DNA from: Oscillospiraceae bacterium
GTDB lineage: Bacteria; Bacillota; Clostridia; Oscillospirales; Ruminococcaceae
Length of the DNA stretch: 64,000 bases
Assembly: GCA_017505635.1 (NCBI GenBank)
Contig: JAFVOU010000031.1
Span: forward strand, 56,784 to 120,783
Direction of reading: 5' to 3'
The translations under genes were made by a program, and so were the position numbers. A model generated the notes under the pieces. The model saw only the letters and a list, made by a program, of their open reading frames with translations, was not told the DNA's origin and searched no databases. Below are positions 17,988 through 25,764 of the stretch, piece after piece. The stretch's first letter is position 1, and every line of letters begins with the position of its first letter.

Positions 17988-18740
17988 TTAAACTGTTTTT
18001 ACTTTGATAAACACAAGTGTGCTGCAGTCGGAATATTTTTCGCTGTATATGTATCCCTGTCGGTCAAAGGCTTTTATCCCTTCGGTGTCGGTTATATTGT
18101 TCTCTGCCATAAAGCGCACCATTTCGCCCCTTGCCATCTTGCAGGCGGTACCCTTTTCGATTATTCTGCCGTCCTTTTCTTCGCCGAAAACGCAGGTGAC
18201 AAACCGCACATTCTTCGGCAGATATTTTTCTATGCAGATACTGTATTCCTTTGAGGCAAGGTTTATTATGCAGTCAGTTTCGGCAAAAAGCTGTTTTGCA
18301 AGGCTTTCGCCCCAGAAACCATACAAATCCTTTGCGTTTTCTGTGGCCAGTTTTGCCTGCATTTCAAGGCGATAAGGCACCACCCCGTCAAAAGGGCGCA
18401 GTATGCCGTAAAATCCCGAAAGTATGCGCAGATGCTGCTGTATATATTCAAGTTCACTGTCGGTAAACACATTGGGTGCCATATACTGATACTGTATACC
18501 CTCATAGGCTAAAATTGCAGGTGTAAGGTTGCGGTGCAGATTTACCCACCCCAGTCTGTCCACATTCTGCTGCAGAATGCTGTCGTTGCATTTCCACAGT
18601 TTTTTAAGTTCCGCAGGAGACATACTTTTCAGCTTTTCAAACAGTATCTCTGTCTGCGGCAGAAACTGCGGCAAAGCTGCACAGGGCAGACTGTCGCTGT
18701 CCACATTCATCTTTTTTGCAGGAGAAATTATAATTCTCAT
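17988..18740 (-). CDS. yaaA: Peroxide stress protein YaaA
   Basis: A 250-residue protein of the YaaA/DUF328 family, which lowers free iron or otherwise protects DNA during hydrogen peroxide stress in other bacteria. Family marks include the start MRIIISPAKKMN, the LQQNVDRLGWVNLHRN region, FDGVVPYRLEMQAKLA, and ITDTEGIKAFDRQGYIYSE near the end. Its start directly abuts the stop of the rhodanese gene, so it is the last gene of a peroxiredoxin-rhodanese-yaaA operon. That order supports a common role in oxidative stress. Confidence 0.93.
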   Translation of the reverse strand: MRIIISPAKKMNVDSDSLPCAALPQFLPQTEILFEKLKSMSPAELKKLWKCNDSILQQNVDRLGWVNLHRNLTPAILAYEGIQYQYMAPNVFTDSELEYIQQHLRILSGFYGILRPFDGVVPYRLEMQAKLATENAKDLYGFWGESLAKQLFAETDCIINLASKEYSICIEKYLPKNVRFVTCVFGEEKDGRIIEKGTACKMARGEMVRFMAENNITDTEGIKAFDRQGYIYSEKYSDCSTLVFIKVKTV

Positions 18741-19118
18741 TTAATATTCAACTCCGTATTTCCAGCTGTTTATACCGCCTATTTCGTAAATATTTTTATA
18801 GCCCAGCTTTGCAAGTTTTCCCGATGCAGTTTTGCTGCGGTTGCCGCTGCGGCAGTAGACAAGCACTGTGCTGTCCTTTGACGGAATAACCGCCGCCGCG
18901 CTTTTTTCGTTTATTGTGCCCACAGGCAGCAGTACGGCATCTTTTATATGCCCTGCATCAAATTCGCTTTGTTCCCTTACATCAAGCACGATAACATTGC
19001 CGCTGTCCATCATCTGTTTTGCCTGGTCCTGAGGTATGCTTTTGTAACCATCTTTGCCGCCTGATACCACAAAGTACGCCACTGCAAGCACAGCAAGTAT
19101 TATATAAACACTTTTCAT
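18741..19118 (-). CDS. Membrane-anchored rhodanese-like sulfurtransferase
   Basis: A 125-residue single rhodanese domain behind an N-terminal membrane segment or uncleaved signal (residues 3-19), which would put the domain outside the cytoplasm. The active-site loop is CRSGNRS with the sulfur-carrying Cys89. Upstream are the family's VLDVRE and FDAGHIKDA motifs. It lies four bases after the peroxiredoxin and directly before yaaA. In this setting a role in sulfur or thiol repair during oxidant stress is plausible but not shown. Confidence 0.88.
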   Translation of the reverse strand: MKSVYIILAVLAVAYFVVSGGKDGYKSIPQDQAKQMMDSGNVIVLDVREQSEFDAGHIKDAVLLPVGTINEKSAAAVIPSKDSTVLVYCRSGNRSKTASGKLAKLGYKNIYEIGGINSWKYGVEY

Positions 19119-19121
19119 AAG

Positions 19122-19586
19122 CTATTCTCCTTTTGTCAGATATTCAAGAATTTCCGCCGCATTGGTGTCGGGTTTAACCTTTGGCATAACCATCTCGATA
19201 AAACCGTTTTCGTCAATTATATAGGTTGTGCGCACCACACCCATGCTTGTTTTGCCGTAGAGTTTCTTTTCTTTCCACACGTCATAGGCCTGTATCGCCT
19301 GCAGTTCTGTATCGGCAAGCAGGATAAACGGCAGGTCGTATTTCTGCGCAAATTTAATGTGGGAAGCGGCAGAATCCTTGCTTATGCCGATAACCACAAC
19401 ATCAAGTTCTTTAAACCTGTCATAAGCCGCCGCAAAAGCACAGGCCTGACGGGTACAGCCCGGGGTGTTGTCTTTAGGATAAAAATAAAGCACCACTTTT
19501 TTGCCAAAAAAATCAGACAACTTTACAAGGTTACCGTCCTTGTCGCCAAGTGCAAAGTTAGGTGCTTTTGTTCCTTTTTCCAGCAT
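19122..19586 (-). CDS. bcp: Thioredoxin-dependent peroxiredoxin, Bcp/PrxQ type
   Basis: A 154-residue peroxidase that reduces hydrogen peroxide and organic peroxides using thioredoxin. The peroxidatic Cys44 lies in YPKDNTPGCTRQACAF, and Cys49 is placed five residues later, the resolving Cys of the PrxQ subgroup. The family's GISKDS and late VKPDTNAAEIL features are present. It is the first gene of an operon with rhodanese and yaaA. The trxA and trxB genes 4 kb away could supply reducing power. Confidence 0.93.
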   Translation of the reverse strand: MLEKGTKAPNFALGDKDGNLVKLSDFFGKKVVLYFYPKDNTPGCTRQACAFAAAYDRFKELDVVVIGISKDSAASHIKFAQKYDLPFILLADTELQAIQAYDVWKEKKLYGKTSMGVVRTTYIIDENGFIEMVMPKVKPDTNAAEILEYLTKGE

Positions 19587-19734
19587 AGTATATATCTCCT
19601 TTTAATGTATCTGTTTATATTTAATCTTTATTTATATTATATTTTTCCAAAAGCTGTATGTCCATAGTTGTGTGACAAGGTCTCCAAAACAGTTTGCCCT
19701 GCACTTTTGCAGATTTATGGCGCATTTTGCCGGC

Positions 19735-19763
19735 TTGCCTATTTTACAAAGTTTGTGTATAAT
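19735..19763 (+). promoter_or_regulatory. Candidate promoter of the E2-like acyltransferase gene
   Basis: TTGCCT and TATAAT with a 17-base spacer, about 50 bases upstream of the ATG. Confidence 0.5.
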
Positions 19764-19811
19764 TTGTGTAAGAATTGTGAAACACTCAAAACCACATTAA
19801 GGAGAAAGTTT

Positions 19812-20672
19812 ATGTTTGGAAAAAGACCTGACGGCAGACAGCTTAAAAGCCTTGAACCAATGCAGATGATTATGCCGTATATTATGAAAGAACGCAGCGA
19901 CAGCATGAATATGTACGAGGACACCTTTCAGTGCGAACCCTGGGACAGCTACATAAAGGAAAAGGAAGCCGAAGGCCTTAAACTCGGTTATATGCACATT
20001 CTTATTGCAGCTATCGTGCGCCTGATTGCACTGCGCCCGCAGCTTAACCGTTTTTGTATGAACGGCAGAATCTATGCACGTCCAAAAATCTGGGTAAGCT
20101 TTGTTGTGCACCCTACCCTGCGTGACGAAAGTGTTGGCACCACCATTAAAATGTGCTTTGAGGGCACCGAAACAATAACCGAAATTGCACAGATGATAAA
20201 CGAACGCGTTGCAAAGGAAACCGTGCACCGCACAGGCGAAAACGATACCGACAAGCTGATGCGCACACTGATGCACAGAATACCCGGTTTTCTTATAAAA
20301 TCTGTTATCAATACACTTATGTGGATGGACAAACACAGCATTATGCCAAAAGCTGTTGTGGAGTTAAGCCCTTTCCACACATCCTTCTTTATCACCAACC
20401 TTAAATCCCTTGGCATAAACCACATCTATCACCACACCTACAACTTCGGCACAACAGGGCTGTTTTTTGCAATGGGCAAGGAAAAACGTATTCCTGTGGT
20501 TAAAAACGGCGAAATTGTGCAGGAAAAACATATGGGCTTTGGCCTTGTAAGTGACGAGCGTTTCTGCGACGGTTTGTATTTTGCAAACAGCCTGCGTATG
20601 CTGCGCAAGTTTATGAAAAACCCTGCCGTGCTGGAACAGCCGCTGGATAAAAAAGTAGAAGACTGCGAATAA
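19812..20672 (+). CDS. 2-oxoacid dehydrogenase E2-like acyltransferase (catalytic domain only)
   Basis: A 286-residue protein with the chloramphenicol acetyltransferase/E2 catalytic fold and no lipoyl or subunit-binding domain. Related stand-alone proteins occur in Firmicutes without a known substrate. In the place where E2 enzymes have the catalytic DHRxxDG motif it has DERFCDG (248-254), so the active-site His is replaced by Glu249. The start giving MFGKRPDGR follows AAGGAGAAAG; the longer frame is 48 codons upstream, on the far side of the promoter. It stands alone with its own terminator. Acyl transfer, a structural role or loss of activity are all possible. Confidence 0.7.
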   Translation: MFGKRPDGRQLKSLEPMQMIMPYIMKERSDSMNMYEDTFQCEPWDSYIKEKEAEGLKLGYMHILIAAIVRLIALRPQLNRFCMNGRIYARPKIWVSFVVHPTLRDESVGTTIKMCFEGTETITEIAQMINERVAKETVHRTGENDTDKLMRTLMHRIPGFLIKSVINTLMWMDKHSIMPKAVVELSPFHTSFFITNLKSLGINHIYHHTYNFGTTGLFFAMGKEKRIPVVKNGEIVQEKHMGFGLVSDERFCDGLYFANSLRMLRKFMKNPAVLEQPLDKKVEDCE

Positions 20673-20694
20673 TATTACTGTAACGTCAGACAGT

Positions 20695-20734
20695 TCCCTG
20701 CACTGCACCGCTGTGCTTTGCAGGGGATTTTTTT
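20695..20734 (+). terminator. Terminator of the E2-like gene
   Basis: TCCCTGCA / TGCAGGGGA arms enclosing a second GC-rich segment, followed by seven T. Confidence 0.8.
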
Positions 20735-20841
20735 GCATTTTTGCCGTTTTTTATATATTTATTTTTCAACATTTTCAAACCGCTGGAAATTTGCCCCATT
20801 TTAATATATAGTATATATATAATCTAAAAGGAGTTTTAAAC

Positions 20842-21978
20842 GTGAACAATCCGTCAATGCACTGGGCATCCGTTTGGGGCAACGCAGTTTCCGTTGCCGA
20901 AAACAGACCCGAAACATACTCTAAAAACATAACTTTGCGCTACCCTGTTTATTCTCATTTTGAAGGGGAAGCAGTGCGCCTTACCTTTGACAACTACTGC
21001 GGCACCGATGCAATAACAATTGCAAAAACCACAGTTATGATAGATGATAAATTTTACACAGTTACCTTTAACGGCAGCGAAAGTGTGACAATCCCTGCAG
21101 GAGAAAACGCCGTAAGTGATGCTTTGTCCTGTCACATCAAGGCACAGCGCACCTTTAATGTAAGCTTTTATCTTGAAGATTTTACACAGATGCGCTCGGT
21201 GGTTTTTACAAAGGGACCGCTTTCTGTTGGCAGCTACGCCCTTGGCAACCAGAGTGAAACTGTGCTGTTTGATATAAACAAAAGCCGCACCACCCATTAT
21301 TTTTACTTTTTAAGCAATGTTTCGGTTTATACCGCAAAGGAAAACCGCACCGTTATCTGCTACGGCGACAGCATAACCGCACAGGACTGGCCAGACTATC
21401 TTGCCATGCGCTGCATTGACGAAGGTCACAGAAACACCGCAATTATCCGCCGTGCAACCAGCGGCAGCCGCATTCTGCGCCAGTACGAATGTATCGTGTA
21501 CGAGTCCTACGGCTTAAAGGGCGAAAACCGTTTCAGTCACGAAATACCTTTCACCGACGGTGCTGATACCGTGCTTATCCAGCAGGGCATAAACGACATT
21601 ATTCACCCTGTTGGCACCGAGGTTAACCCTTACCGCCCTATGAGCGACCTGCCGACTGTTGAAGAACTTATCGAAGGTATGAAATATTATATAAACCTTG
21701 CACGCAGCTATGGTATGAAAGTTTATGTGGGCACCCTGCTGCCTATTGAAGGCTGGCGCACCTATGCCCCGTTCCGCGAGGAGATGCGCAACGCATTCAA
21801 CAACTGGATACGCACCACCGACCTTATTGACGGCTATGTGGACTTTGACAAGGCATTGTGCGACCCTGAAAATCCGTCGGCATTTCTGCCTTATTACGAC
21901 AGCGGTGACCACCTGCACCCAAGCCCTATGGGCTACAAGGCTATGGCAGATGCCGTACTTAAAGAGATAATTGAATAA
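20842..21978 (+). CDS. SGNH/GDSL-type hydrolase (cytoplasmic)
   Basis: A 378-residue esterase-like enzyme. A beta-rich N-terminal domain (1-165) precedes the SGNH domain, with the nucleophile Ser177 in YGDSITA, the GIND block, and the catalytic Asp-x-x-His in DHLHPSPMG. No signal peptide or membrane segment is present, so it probably acts in the cytoplasm. The start codon is GTG, eight bases after AAAGGAG. The family includes carbohydrate and lipid acyl esterases; the substrate cannot be told from the sequence. Confidence 0.85.
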   Translation: MNNPSMHWASVWGNAVSVAENRPETYSKNITLRYPVYSHFEGEAVRLTFDNYCGTDAITIAKTTVMIDDKFYTVTFNGSESVTIPAGENAVSDALSCHIKAQRTFNVSFYLEDFTQMRSVVFTKGPLSVGSYALGNQSETVLFDINKSRTTHYFYFLSNVSVYTAKENRTVICYGDSITAQDWPDYLAMRCIDEGHRNTAIIRRATSGSRILRQYECIVYESYGLKGENRFSHEIPFTDGADTVLIQQGINDIIHPVGTEVNPYRPMSDLPTVEELIEGMKYYINLARSYGMKVYVGTLLPIEGWRTYAPFREEMRNAFNNWIRTTDLIDGYVDFDKALCDPENPSAFLPYYDSGDHLHPSPMGYKAMADAVLKEIIE

Positions 21979-22091
21979 AAAACTACGGGAACAGAAAAAC
22001 ATATTTTGTGACAAAGTTACTGTTTTTTAGATATTACGTGGTATAATAAAGACAAATAAAACAATACTAAAAACAAACGGAGGTTATAATT

Positions 22092-22247
22092 ATGAAATAT
22101 AAATGTGACGTATGCGGTTGGGAATATGACGAAGCTGTAGGTTACCCAGAAGGCGGTATTGCACCTGGCACAAAATGGGAAGATGTTCCTGAAGATTTTG
22201 AATGCCCACTGTGCAGTGTTGGCAAGGATATGTTCAGCGAAGAATAA
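22092..22247 (+). CDS. Rubredoxin
   Basis: A 51-residue iron protein. Two Cys pairs, CDVCGWEYD (Cys5, Cys8) and CPLCSVGKD (Cys38, Cys41), would bind a single iron. The stretch between them holds the typical [13 protein letters not shown] motif and D-V-P-E-D-F. CGGAGG precedes the ATG. It is a low-potential electron carrier of anaerobes, often serving peroxide or superoxide reductases. Here it stands as a single gene with its own terminator, upstream of the thioredoxin reductase gene on the other strand. Confidence 0.95.
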   Translation: MKYKCDVCGWEYDEAVGYPEGGIAPGTKWEDVPEDFECPLCSVGKDMFSEE

Positions 22248-22309
22248 TTTCCTTTATAAATATACAATTACTTTTAAAACTCCATATATAAATACAATTC
22301 AAAGCAAAG

Positions 22310-22338
22310 GATGTGCGGGATAACCGCACATCTTTTTT
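22310..22338 (+). terminator. Rubredoxin terminator
   Basis: GATGTGCGG / CCGCACATC arms followed by TTTTTT. Confidence 0.85.
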
Positions 22339-22375
22339 GTTTGCAGATATTTTGTCATTATGGGCGCACTTTTTT

Positions 22376-22434
22376 GTCATTCCGGGCTGCAGGGGACGAC
22401 GTCCGCGACGTCCCGTCAAAGAATCTCCCGGTTT
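22376..22434. repeat. Dispersed inverted-repeat family, half copy
   Basis: Starts GTCATTCCGGGCTGCAGGGG and continues through a GACGTCCGCGACGTC palindrome to AGAATCTCCCGG. It matches the left arm of the copy at 38579 and, reversed, the right arm of the copy at 47076. The second arm is missing. Confidence 0.75.
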
Positions 22435-22481
22435 GCACATAATAATTTTTAACGGAATTTCACCCCCGCCGCATATTATCA

Positions 22482-22532
22482 AAAAAAGCACAGAGAAACT
22501 GCCGTTTTGACTGTTCCTCTGCGCTTTTTATA
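22482..22532 (-). terminator. trxB terminator
   Basis: Imperfect arms of the type AAAAGCGCAGAGGAAC / GTTTCTCTGTGCTTTT with a T run on the minus strand, just past the trxB stop. Confidence 0.65.
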
Positions 22533-22561
22533 TATGAAGGTATAATTATGGATTGCTGATT

Positions 22562-23476
22562 TTATGCCAGATATTCCTCTGCCATATGTGCTGCCACCGC
22601 ACCGTCTGCCACTGCTGTAACAACCTGACGCAGCTGCTTTGTGCGCACATCGCCCACCGCAAACACGCCGTCTATATTTGTTTTTGTGCTTTCGTCGGCA
22701 ACTATATATCCGCTGCCGTCCAGCTTTATCTGGTCTTTAACAAGTTCTGTTGCAGGCTTGCGGCCTATGCTTACAAACACGCCGTCGCAGGCTATCTGCC
22801 TTTCTTCGCCGCTGTTCACGTCCCTTACCACAACACCGCTAACCTTGCCGTCGCTTAAAATTTCTTTAACTGTGCTGTTCCACGCAAATTCAACGTTTTC
22901 GGCATTCATAAGCGGCTGATGATATATCTTTGTGGCACGCAGACTGTCGCGGCGGTGCACGATGATAACCTTTTCTGCCACACGGCTTAACAGCAATGCG
23001 TCTGCCGCTGCGCTGTTGCCGTCGCCCACCACCACAACGGTTTTGCCCTTGTAGAACATTCCGTCGCAGGCTGCACAGTAGGCTACGCCACGGCCGATAA
23101 GGCTTTGTTCTTCACTGAGACCAAGTTCCCGCGGACCTGCACCGGTTGCGATAACCACTGTTCTGCCGTAAAAATCGCCCTCGCTGGTTTTTACAACCTT
23201 TGGATTTGCATTCAAATCGGCTTCGTACACCTCGGCATATTCTGTAACAGCACCAAAGCGCTGTGCCTGTGCCTGCATTTTTTCGCCCAGTTCAAAGCCG
23301 TCAACGCCAGCTTCAAAACCCGGATAGTTATCTATCTGATGTGTCAGTGCCATCTGACCGCCGGCGGAAAGTTTTTCCAGCACCATGGCAGAAAGCCCTG
23401 CCCTTGCTGCGTAAAGGGCCGCTGTGTAGCCGCCCGGACCGCCGCCGATAACAAGCATATCATAAACCTTTTTCAT
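22562..23476 (-). CDS. trxB: Thioredoxin reductase
   Basis: A 304-residue flavoenzyme that transfers electrons from NADPH to thioredoxin. It has an FAD-binding GGGPGGYTA at 11-19, the redox pair Cys134/Cys137 in CAACDG, the second dinucleotide motif VGDGNSAAADA, and the C-terminal FAD motif FAVGDVR. The ATG follows GGGAGGAAC. It lies 12 bases after trxA, forming a trxA-trxB operon. The stretch HRRDSLRATK suggests the Arg residues used for NADPH binding. Confidence 0.95.
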   Translation of the reverse strand: MKKVYDMLVIGGGPGGYTAALYAARAGLSAMVLEKLSAGGQMALTHQIDNYPGFEAGVDGFELGEKMQAQAQRFGAVTEYAEVYEADLNANPKVVKTSEGDFYGRTVVIATGAGPRELGLSEEQSLIGRGVAYCAACDGMFYKGKTVVVVGDGNSAAADALLLSRVAEKVIIVHRRDSLRATKIYHQPLMNAENVEFAWNSTVKEILSDGKVSGVVVRDVNSGEERQIACDGVFVSIGRKPATELVKDQIKLDGSGYIVADESTKTNIDGVFAVGDVRTKQLRQVVTAVADGAVAAHMAEEYLA

Positions 23477-23488
23477 AACAGTTCCTCC

Positions 23489-23806
23489 CTACAGATTGTC
23501 TGCAATAAAGCTGTCGATTGCCGCTTTGGACGGCGGATTAACCACCGATGCTGCAGCCTTGCCGTTTTTATAAAGGATAAGGCACGGAATTATATCGATG
23601 CCCTGTTCGTCGGACAGCGCTTCTTCGTCGTCGATGTTGATTTTTACAACTTCTATCTCGTCAGCGTACTGCTGTGCAATTTTATCATATGCAGGAGATA
23701 TTCTGCGGCAGTATCCGCACCATGGTGCCCAGTAGTCCACCAGCACAGGTTTGTCCCCGTTTAAAAGCTGTTCAAACTGTTTTCTGTCTATATTCAAAGC
23801 TGCCAT
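23489..23806 (-). CDS. trxA: Thioredoxin with a CGYC active site
   Basis: A 105-residue thioredoxin. The redox pair is Cys30 and Cys33 in WAPWCGYCRR; the usual Pro is replaced by Tyr, which normally changes redox potential. The cis-Pro segment is IDIIPCLILY, where Cys follows the Pro. The start giving MAALNIDRK follows AAAGGAG; a frame 15 codons longer has no site. It is cotranscribed with trxB, which supports it being the reductase's substrate. A candidate TATAAT lies about 45 bases upstream. Confidence 0.92.
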   Translation of the reverse strand: MAALNIDRKQFEQLLNGDKPVLVDYWAPWCGYCRRISPAYDKIAQQYADEIEVVKINIDDEEALSDEQGIDIIPCLILYKNGKAAASVVNPPSKAAIDSFIADNL

Positions 23807-23880
23807 ATCTGTAGCTCCTTTCTGTTGTTCTATGGTTATATTATAACCCATTATTTTCCGTTTTTAAGTGAGTTTGTCAC

Positions 23881-24627
23881 CTAAGTTCTTGCCATGCCGT
23901 CAACGCTGAGCACCACACCTGTAATATAACTTGCCTCGTCGCTGGCAAGAAATACAAAGGCATTTGCTATGTCTTCCGGTCTGCCGATGCGCCGCAGAGG
24001 TATCTGGTTAACCAATGGTTCGATAACTTCTTTCGGCACCTGTTTCATCATATCTGTTTCGATAATGCCCGGTGCCACCGCATTTACACGGATGCCCTTT
24101 GGACCAAGCTCCCTTGCAAGGGAAACTGTAAGGCCGTTAACCGCAAATTTGCTTGCAGGATAGGCAAAACCGCTTGGCTGACCGCTGATGCTTACCATTG
24201 ATGAGGTGGAAAGGATAACCCCGCCGCCCTTTGCAACCATGCAGTCCACCGCTGCCCTTGTGGCATTGAACACTCCTTTTACATTGAGGTCCATAACCTT
24301 GTCAAAGGTTTCTTCGGTATACTGTGTAAAAGGTGTGCTTTCGCTTACACCTGCGTTGTTTACAAGGATATCCATGCAGCCATATTTTATCGAAACAAGC
24401 ATAAAAGCTTCCTTTACACTTTCCAGACTGGAAAGGTCAGGGCTGATGCCGTCGATAACACTTTGCGGATATTTTTCGCGAAGTTTTGCAACCGCTTTAT
24501 CCGCCGACTGCTGGCTGGAGGCTGTGATAATAACCTTTGCACCCTCTGCAAGAAATTTATCTGCTGTGGCAAAACCGATGCCGCGGCTTCCCCCTGTGAT
24601 TATTGCAACTTTGTCTTTAAGTCTCAT
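23881..24627 (-). CDS. SDR-family oxidoreductase (FabG-like)
   Basis: A 248-residue classical short-chain dehydrogenase. The cofactor motif TGGSRGIG is at the N-terminus, NNAG marks the central sheet, and the catalytic Ser, Tyr and Lys lie in STSSMVSISG and YPASK. VNAVAPGIIETDM and the C-terminal GVVLSVDGMA are typical of FabG-type enzymes. No fatty-acid synthesis genes are nearby, so it may act on another ketone or alcohol. It lies upstream of trxA in the same direction, 74 bases apart. Confidence 0.88.
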   Translation of the reverse strand: MRLKDKVAIITGGSRGIGFATADKFLAEGAKVIITASSQQSADKAVAKLREKYPQSVIDGISPDLSSLESVKEAFMLVSIKYGCMDILVNNAGVSESTPFTQYTEETFDKVMDLNVKGVFNATRAAVDCMVAKGGGVILSTSSMVSISGQPSGFAYPASKFAVNGLTVSLARELGPKGIRVNAVAPGIIETDMMKQVPKEVIEPLVNQIPLRRIGRPEDIANAFVFLASDEASYITGVVLSVDGMART

Positions 24628-24720
24628 AATTGCGCCTCCCTTTTTATCTTTATACTTTATGATTATAATATATTACATTTTACGCAGTTTTTCTGTAATG
24701 TAATCACACTTTTGCCCTTA

Positions 24721-24749
24721 TTGACAGGCAAAAACAGCCGTTTTATAAT
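24721..24749 (+). promoter_or_regulatory. Consensus promoter of the unrecognised gene at 24787
   Basis: Exact TTGACA and TATAAT with a 17-base spacer, about 40 bases upstream of the start codon. Confidence 0.85.
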
Positions 24750-24786
24750 TAAAGCATAACAAACACTGCAACTTTGGAGGAAAGCT

Positions 24787-25473
24787 ATGAGCCACATTGA
24801 CGCAAGTTTTACTTTTTTAAGCCGCATAGAAGAAATTGAACTTAACATATCCGACAAGCGCTGGCAGTCCGCCCTTGCACTTGCTCTTACCTTGCCCGAT
24901 ATCTGCGGCGGCATTGCTTTTCCCGAAATTGTAAAACGATACCGTGACGGCCGCATTATGCTGGACAGGCAAAAGCGCCCCACCCGCGATGTGGGCGGCC
25001 AGTATATCCGCTGGTTTGATGTTTATGCAGCAGGGTTTTTCAAGCTTAACGACACCGACGAAAAACCTTATATCTGCGGCGAACGCTGCTGGCAGCTGAG
25101 GTGCGAGTATCTGCACCAGAACAAGGGCTTCAACAACGAGGACGAAATTGACAACGTGCGTTTTCACCTTGGTGTAAACTGCGGCTGTTCCGTGTGCGAC
25201 AGCGACAGCACACCGGCAGGCGACGACGGGGCGGACATTCGCATTGACATTGAACAGTTCTGCCGTCGTATGTGCAAAGCCGCACGGGAATACTATACCT
25301 CTTTCCACACAGAAAAGGATTTTGACCTTTACAACACCCCTGTGCTGGATTATGTTCAGACATTGCAGAATGCAGAAGACGAATTTGCCGAAGATGAAAA
25401 CAGTGGTGAGCAATCCACCGCAAAAGACGAATCCGCCCCGCGCAAAAAAGGATTTTTCCGCTTTTTCCGTTAA
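24787..25473 (+). CDS. Protein of unknown function with a Cys/His-rich centre
   Basis: A 228-residue protein not recognised as any family. It has no signal peptide or membrane segment. The middle holds C-G-E-R-C-W-Q-L-R-C-E-Y-L-H-Q-N (about 98-113), then RFHLGVNCGCSVCDSD (about 123-138), giving several Cys and His that could bind metal. Residues 185-228 are a charged tail ending KKGFFRFFR. GGAGG precedes the ATG, and the promoter is a perfect sigma-A consensus, so it is a real, well-expressed gene. It is followed by one copy of the 210-bp structured element. Confidence 0.75.
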   Translation: MSHIDASFTFLSRIEEIELNISDKRWQSALALALTLPDICGGIAFPEIVKRYRDGRIMLDRQKRPTRDVGGQYIRWFDVYAAGFFKLNDTDEKPYICGERCWQLRCEYLHQNKGFNNEDEIDNVRFHLGVNCGCSVCDSDSTPAGDDGADIRIDIEQFCRRMCKAAREYYTSFHTEKDFDLYNTPVLDYVQTLQNAEDEFAEDENSGEQSTAKDESAPRKKGFFRFFR

Positions 25474-25501
25474 ATGCGGGGATATAACATAATATAAAAG
25501 C

Positions 25502-25738
25502 AAAAGCCACCGCAGTTTAGCGACCTCCAGACAAGAAAACACAAACACAGTATACAGCACAAAAAGGCTGTTACTGCGTTGTCAATACTTGCATTACACA
25601 AAGTAGCGCTGCGTATTTCCGCCTTGCAACAGCACTTTTTGTGCGTAAATGTGCAAAAATGTCCCCCTCAAAACACAAATAGGTGTTTTGAGGGGGATTT
25701 ATGTTTTCTTATCAGGATGCCGCTTTGCGGTGGCTTTT
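25502..25738. repeat. Structured element, copy 1 (MITE-like or non-coding RNA)
   Basis: A palindromic element whose core (25517-25726) is repeated at 54945-55153 with high identity. Outer arms GCGACCTCC and GGATGCCGC, then AAGAAAACA / TGTTTTCTT, enclose a GCACAAAAAGGCTGTT / AACAGCACTTTTTGTGC stem (25557-25572 with 25628-25644). A perfect 14-bp hairpin lies at 25663-25696. In this copy an extra 13-bp inverted repeat AAAAGCCACCGCA / TGCGGTGGCTTTT flanks the core. No reading frame fills it. A small mobile element or a structured RNA are the two readings. Confidence 0.8.
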
Positions 25739-25764
25739 GGTTTTAAAACAATCGGTGATTGACC

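Larger units (their letters stand above)
22248..22561. other. Intergenic region between rubredoxin and trxB
   Basis: Just over 300 bases without a gene. It holds the rubredoxin terminator, one half-copy of the dispersed inverted-repeat family, and the trxB terminator. Nothing else was recognised. Confidence 0.6.

Noticed and set aside
25517..25726. Protein-coding gene in the structured element
   Set aside because: No reading frame with a start site fills the element in either copy, and substitutions follow base pairing instead of codon positions.
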